Of a stretch of DNA of 64,000 nucleotides, positions 58,431 to 64,000 are shown in pieces. The first letter of the stretch is position 1. Each line of letters opens with the position of its first letter. Origin of the DNA: Heterobasidion occidentale (lineage: Eukaryota > Basidiomycota > Agaricomycetes > Russulales > Bondarzewiaceae); assembly GCA_039111635.1 (NCBI GenBank), contig JBCAQO010000006.1, forward strand, positions 1,488,001 to 1,552,000, given 5' to 3'. The position numbers and the translations under genes are program-made. The notes below the pieces were generated by a model, which saw only the letters and a program-made list of their open reading frames with translations, was not told the origin of the DNA and ran no database searches.

Positions 58431-60091
58431 CATCAGCAAAATTGCAAAAACAATATATAGCTATGCAAACCCTTGTATACCCCACAAGCCCCCCAAGACC
58501 TCCAATCAGGAGGGGGGTAATATATAATCATATGAGGGACTAGAAAAAATTGCAATCCTTGTGATTCTTGCGGTTTTCGCAAGCCTTGAAAGGAATATAT
58601 ACTCACTTCAGATTGGCAGGAATATATTGCCATGCAACGCTTGCGAGGCATTGCATTAAGCTCAATTGAATATCAAGCTTACATTGCATGGTCAGACAAT
58701 AAAAACATGGCAATTAAATCACATGTATACATTGAGGTGCAAGAGTAAGTGCACATGCAGAAAACAAGCCATATAAAAGCTGAAACAAGAGCGTGACACA
58801 GAGCCCTGCAGAGCACAGAGTACAAGAGAATGAGCCACGGCACAAGCACAAGCAGAGAATGAGAGAAGAAAACAGAGCCCTAAAATTGAATGGCAAGTGG
58901 TGAGAATGAGCTGTCTAGAGTCTCCCTTTCGTCTTGGAAGTTGAGGCAGTGCTAGCATTCTCCTTGGCCTTGCGCGCTTTTGAGGTGTGGCCACTGTCAT
59001 CATTGTACTAAGCGCACAGGGCCGTGCGCTTGCATGGTTGCGGTGCCATGTTGTTGTTGTTGTTGTTGTTGTTGCCGACCACAAGACATTTGGGCTTACA
59101 TGATGGATGGACAGCACTGCCGGTGTCGTCGTTGGCAGTATCAGAATTGTTTGTCCATGAGCGTCTTGCGCTTGTGCAATTAGTGTGCAGTGCCGTCATC
59201 ACTGTCATGTATGGTACTTTTAGACAAGCTGCCATGGGGCCTACTATCCAGGTACATGTGTTCGTACTCGTCCTCATCCTTAATCACGATGCGTGACAGC
59301 AGGCGCCGGTTACTTTGAACATGATGTGTGGACTGGGTGGCGAGTTGACCGAGCATGCAAAAAAGAAAGGGTGATAGAGGTAATTTACATATCACGCACC
59401 AAAAACTAGAGGCAGAGGACTCAACGAGCCGGTTGTCAGTGTGAGGTCACTGTCATCGTAAGGAGCATTGGCCACAACAGAGGCTCACCTTTGAAGGGGA
59501 AGTTCACAAGCACATCGTAGTACGCCGCCTGAGCGGACCACGGTGTCAGTCCACAGGATGGGGGCGCAGAGAGATGAAATAAAACATGCCAATACACCTC
59601 ACTTGCCGGCGCGAGTGCATTGATGACTGCCCACGCCTGCATGCGCGTCCTCTGTGCCGATCTCAAATGCGCCCTTCAACAGCTTTGTGACACTGTGCCC
59701 CATGATGTCCTCCACCGCATCTTCGACGCGGTGTGCGTCACGCACCTCGTGTATCAGCTGCATGCCACCAGTCAGTCATCAGCGCACCGCCTCAAAAGGA
59801 GGAAGAGAGAGAGAAAATAGGAGAAAGATGTGGTGCTTGCGCACCCATCAAACCGCTCGACACGCATCTCACACAAACACTGCTTCATAGACTGCAGCCG
59901 GCCCGCCACGTCTGCATCTGGCAGCGCGATTATACTCAGCGCAGCGCTGGCACCACAGTGTGTAGCAGGTATAGGTGAGGTGAATGGCAGCAATCTAAAG
60001 GATCTTTGATAGCTATAATCAGTCAGATTGTCTGTATATATGCGCATACACCTACTTGCCAAGTTGACAGACCAAAATTTAGTTGCTCACA
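58431..60091. repeat. Tandem duplication unit, copy A (about 1.66 kb)
   Basis: The first of two tandem copies. It opens with CATCAGCAAAATTGC and about 280 bp of AT-rich sequence that is nearly the same in copy B, including an AGGGGGGTAATATATAATC segment. The right end (CCAAGTTGACAGACC) also matches copy B. The minus strand carries peptide segments shared with copy B: HGSLSKSTIHDSDDGTAHQL followed by HKRKTLM near 59120-59250, and YYDVLVNFPFKGE near 59480-59530. A (TTG)8 microsatellite lies at 59051-59074. No known domain recognised; probably a decayed repeated gene or a non-autonomous element. Confidence 0.8.
59051..59074. repeat. (TTG)8 trinucleotide microsatellite
   Basis: Eight uninterrupted TTG units; on the minus strand they read as an Asn or Gln run depending on frame. 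They are absent from the matching part of copy B. Confidence 0.95.
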
Positions 60092-61745
60092 CATCAGCAA
60101 AATTGCACAAACAATATATAGCTATGTAAATCCTTATATACCCCACAAGCCCCCCAAGACATCCAATCGGGAGGGGGGTAATATATAATCATATGAGGGA
60201 CTAGAAAAAATTGCAATCTACGCAATTCTTGTGGTTTTTGCCAAGCCTTGCAAGAATTATATACTCACTTTGAATTGGCAAGAATATATTGCCACACAAT
60301 GCTCACAAGGCATTGCATTATGCTCAATCCAATATTGAGCTTACATTGAGTGGTCAGACAATTAAAACATAGCAATCAAATCATAGGTATATATTGGAAG
60401 GCAAGACTAAGTATACATGAGTCAGTACATACGGAAAACGAGCCACGAAAAGCCGGAATGGAACCACGCCGCAGGGCCCTGCAAAGCACAGAGCCGTAGA
60501 AAATGATCCAAGGCACAGGAGGTCGAAGCAGAGTATGAGAGAAGAAAACAGAGCCCTAGAGTTATATGGCAAGAGTGTCAAGAGTTGAGCCGGAACTTCG
60601 CTTTCCCCTTAGGTGTCAAGGCAGCGCTAGCATTCTTGCATGCTTTCAAGGTGTGGCCAGTGTCGTCATCGTAGCAAGTGCAAGAGGCTGTGTGCTTCTG
60701 CAATATTGTCAGCAGCATTGTAATTGTTGCTCATGAGTGTCTTGCGCTTGTGCAGTTGGTGTGCAGTGCCATCATTGCTGTCATGCATGGTCCTCCCCGA
60801 CAAGCTGCCATCAGGCCTATCTGGGTATATGGCCTCGTCCTCATCCATGAAGCGCAACGGCGGACCTTGGTTACATTGACCATGGCGTGTGAGCCGAGTG
60901 GTGAGTTGACTGAGAAACGGAGGGCTTGAAGAGCCGGTCGTCAGCGTTGGGATGCTGTCGCCATGAGGAGCATTGATGGCGGCAAGGGAATTTGTTGTGA
61001 CAGGCGGAGATCATGAGCATGTCCAGGATAGACAAGAGGGGAAGCCGTACCGTCATATGTAGTGTTCTATGCTACGGAGCACCCACGTTGCCCTTGAAAG
61101 GGAAGTTCACAAGCACCTTGTGGTACGTTACCTGTGCACACAACAGCATCAGTATACAAGGCACAAGGGTGAGGAGACCCAGGAAAAGCGCGCCAACATA
61201 TATTACCCACTTGCACGAAGCCCATGCCCGCATGCATGTCCTCCACGTCGTCCCCATATGTGCCCTTCTGCGGCTCCACGGCTTCATGCCCCATGGTGGC
61301 TCCACCGCATCCTCGACGCGCTGCCTGCCAAGCACCTTATGTAGGAGCTTCGCACTGCCGGAGAAGGAGGATGAAGAACAGAGAGAGGGCATAAGAAAGA
61401 GGTGGTGCTGATGCTGACAACATCACTCGCACGCCCGATGAACTGCTCAACTTACCAGCCCTGCTGTTGTAGCCGCTCAGCATGATCGTGCTGTTGGATG
61501 CGGACGCAGCGCACGCACTAACGTTCGTGAGGCAGCACCTGCACGAGGTGAGCATCAAGTCCGAGTGAATGGCTGATCACACAATGCGCCTGCAGCAGTT
61601 ACAAGATTGATCATTGGAAGCATTCAAAAAGAGAACCCCGCCAAGATACAGATATGTTTCAATAGTCTTGAACGGGATGCATATATGCACATACACCTAC
61701 CTGCTAAGTTGACAGATCAAAGTTGAGTGGACTCATAAGCAAGCC
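60092..61745. repeat. Tandem duplication unit, copy B (about 1.65 kb)
   Basis: The second copy starts with the same CATCAGCAAAATTGC 1661 bp after copy A and ends with GCTAAGTTGACAGATC. Its minus strand keeps DGSLSGRTMHDSNDGTAHQL, HKRKTLM and VLVNFPFKGN, while the surrounding sequence has drifted and accumulated stops and length changes. The preserved peptides suggest the parent unit encoded a protein on the minus strand. Function unknown. Confidence 0.8.
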
Positions 61746-62067
61746 TCTGTCCTATAAGATATTTTATCCATCTATCCACTAGATATATCTTTTTTGAATG
61801 TCACAAAGGAGTACTTGCCTGAGATGATGAATTGCAGCAAGAGGGATGAGCGTCGGGAAGAGAAGGACTTGGACTTGTCAGACGACGTGTCGCGCCGTGA
61901 TTGAGTGACGTGACTCCTTCTCAATATGGGCTGTCACGTTTCTGTATAAGCCAATTGTATTAGTCATCCTTCTCCACAGTCTTTCCGCAAATCCTCTGGA
62001 CTCTTCCTCGGTGTCTTCATACCTTGGTACCTGCAAGGTATGGACAACAACGGTGAAAGTGGAAATG
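61746..62067. other. Spacer between tandem repeat and retrotransposon
   Basis: This 322-bp stretch has no recognised gene. It is the left flank of the LTR element, so one target-site duplication copy should lie at its right end; the other is outside the window. Confidence 0.5.
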
Positions 62068-62900
62068 TGTTAGGACCGCGTCCTAACACGTGCTTCGCAC
62101 GTGAGGGGATGGGCTGGTCAAGTGCTTCGGACTTGCTGCAGACTCGGATCGCTTTCCATGACTCCTTACCATTTACATGCTAACGCATGAACGCTGACTT
62201 CTGGTTCCTGATTCTTGATGTGGACAGACATTGGTTCCTGACCCCAGTTCCTGGTTCCTGATCGATCGAAGATGTGGATGGACATTAGTGATCTGATTAC
62301 CATATTCGGTTACATGGCAGGTCAATGAGGCATTCTAGCTTACGGATCTCGATCGTTGACTTCGGTACCTGAGAAGCGCACAGACCAGATCCTGATCCTG
62401 CCCTAGACACTTCTTTATGTAAATAGCCGAGATGAGCTTCTAAGAAGCTCAGCTTGTTCACCTGTAATACACTCGATCTCTGCACTGCGCCCGGCGTCTG
62501 GCTACCTTCCTAGCCCATGCTTCGTGATCTCTGTCAGATCTGAGAAACTCTTTGCACGGTCTGACGAAGCACTGGACTCGTCTCCCTTCCCTCCCCTCCC
62601 TCTACTCATCTGCTTCTATACGGGCTAGCTGCCTTCCGCGTTCTCAGTTGGACACCCCCTCGTGTCATCTGTTGGACAGGAGAAGACCATCCGGTTCCTC
62701 CTCATCATCGAGAAGACCTTGAAGATCACCTTCTCAATCTCTTCGAGAACAAAGCCGACAGCGACCCCGAGTTCCTCGAAAGAGCCCAAAGACGATCCAT
62801 CGTCTTCATCCATTGGAGTCTACGACTATACGAACCAGTGGAGGTTTCGCCTAGGGACCCCTTCGTGCATCGGTGCACGTGATAGGTCTACGACCTAACA
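62068..62900 (+). repeat. Left LTR of a retrotransposon
   Basis: An 833-bp segment runs from TGTTAGG to CCTAACA, the TG...CA ends of an LTR. Right at the 5' end are two adjacent perfect hairpins (TGTTAGGAC/GTCCTAACA with a 3-nt loop, and CACGTGC/GCACGTG with a 3-nt loop). The 3' end mirrors them (CGTGCA/TGCACG and TAGGTC/GACCTA). The middle holds repeated GGTTCCTGA boxes (62200-62265). An internal coding frame starts just downstream, which favours LTR over a terminal-inverted-repeat transposon. The right LTR is not in the window, so this is not directly proven. Confidence 0.75.
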
Positions 62901-64000
62901 CTTGAACGAGCTCTTTTATCCCTACCCTATTCAAGCTGGATCCCCAGCAGAGACAGCTCTTTCTCTCATCAGTCAACAACATTTTAGCAATCGCCAACAG
63001 GGTAAACCTAACGGCGACCCCAGCAGCGACTCCTCAAGGAAGAATAAACAACCCCGGAGCCATAGAAGTCGCAAGACACCGGAACCCAGGAAAGGTTTAT
63101 TCAGGAATAGCCACACTCAGGCTACAACAAGCACCCGAAATATTTATAGACCTCATTAAGACTAGATATAGATTTTCCGGGATTTGCTTCATCAACGAAC
63201 CAAAGACACCGTTCACCCTCACGGACAACAGAGAGCCCGACGTCATCCGAGCAAGGAACTGCATCGAGATACACGACGGAAGACCAGACGATTTCCCCGT
63301 CGCCGTTATCCCCGATCTCAGAAGAACCATCGCAAGGAATATCGACGCAGACGGAATCAGAGCAGAACTCATCAAGACCAAGGAGAACAGAGACCACGTC
63401 TCAGTCCTCATCCACTGGACCTTCTCCTCAACATAGGAAGACACACTGGAAGCCCCTAACTCTCCACCAGTCCGAACAGAGATTGAAGGGATCATTTTTA
63501 TTGTCAGAAGAGGAGAGTTTGCCCACAAAACTTATCATCTCCGAACCCTCATCTTGGGGCACACATTCTCTGAGATCATCCAACTCATCGACCAAATTGA
63601 TATTACCATCAACGAAATTATCAAAAGGGACCCAGACTTACAGGAAGCATTACAAGCTGGAAGAAGACAGGCAGTACCCTTCTTCTTCAAAGAATAAAGA
63701 ACCACGGACGAAGTCGCAGTGGGATACCCTCCCGGCTACCGGACAGACCCAGCAGAAGTCTACGGAGACTTACCCGAAGACGTCGACAAGGATCAACTTT
63801 ATTACGACGAAAGGAAAGCACACTTCTACTACGCGGGAATCCTCACCGGATTCTTCCAACAACAAGGCAAGAGCGAATACGAATATGCGGCTTGGGGAGG
63901 AGAGATCGTCCACGCAGGACCCGACCTACGCCTCATTAAGGTCGAGGACTACGTCGCAAGAAAGACCTTCGACAAGCCTGAATCACCGGCAGATCGGCAT
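62901..64000 (+). mobile_element. LTR retrotransposon internal region, gag-like frame with two stops, 3' partial
   Basis: One reading frame runs from about 62906 to the window end and is clearly protein-like: QQRQLFLSSVNNILAIANRV, RYRFSGICFINEPKTPFTLT, IRARNCIEIHDGRPDDFPVA, IVRRGEFAHKTYHLRTLILG and EVYGDLPEDVDKDQLYYDER. It is interrupted by in-frame stops at 63434-63436 (TAG) and 63695-63697 (TAA), so this copy is probably dead. Position directly after the LTR suggests a gag-type protein; no reverse transcriptase is reached before the window ends. The lineage (gypsy or other) cannot be decided from this part. Confidence 0.7.

Noticed and set aside
62068..62900. DNA transposon with terminal inverted repeats
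   Set aside because: The ends are inverted-repeat-like over about 35 bp, but the TG...CA ends and a retroelement-like frame directly downstream fit an LTR better. Not fully excluded without the second LTR.

Overview
This window is nuclear DNA of a filamentous basidiomycete, probably an Agaricomycete. Evidence: genes are compact and broken by many roughly 50-60 nt GT-AG introns, the proteins are clearly fungal or eukaryotic, and there is a Zn(II)2Cys6 regulator and a HAD-like terpene synthase of a type known from wood-decay fungi. The window is one scaffold with a 100-N gap (22612-22711). All CDS spans run from start codon to stop codon on the genome and include introns; splice sites were placed by eye.

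Left part (1-19730), mostly housekeeping: the 3' part of a ThrE/Prm10-type membrane protein (+), APC8/CDC23 (-), ALG14 (+), U2AF small subunit (-), a Zn2Cys6 transcription factor (-), a divergent mitochondrial carrier (-), a FUN30-type SNF2 remodeller (+) and TRAPP subunit BET5 (-). Some small exon-like stretches between them remain unassigned.

Middle-left (19731-24216), disturbed: a decamer tandem repeat, about 1 kb of GC-rich degenerate repeats, unassigned exon-like sequence, the gap, then the 5' end of COG2 (-) cut by the gap, and SmD3 (-).

Centre (24714-37143): VPS8 (-), a CTI6-like PHD protein (-), threonine dehydratase ILV1 (+) and a HAD-fold terpene synthase carrying both a DDKGDN and a DLDTTS motif (-). 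The last is the most interesting biosynthetic gene here and looks like a drimane-type sesquiterpene synthase without an obvious cluster. From 37144 to 41420 the DNA is gene-poor, with a possible four-helix membrane protein and a 24-bp tandem repeat.

Right-centre (41421-58312), dense: complex I subunit NDUFB3 (-), topoisomerase I (+), CDP-diacylglycerol synthase (+), ribosomal protein S23 (-), a TM9/nonaspanin (+), mitochondrial tyrosyl-tRNA synthetase (-), queuine tRNA-ribosyltransferase (+) and DBP10 (-). The last three form a tight divergent/convergent group of RNA-related genes.

Right end (58431-64000), repetitive: two diverged tandem copies of a roughly 1.66 kb unit with conserved minus-strand peptides, then the left LTR and first part of the internal region of an LTR retrotransposon that runs off the window.
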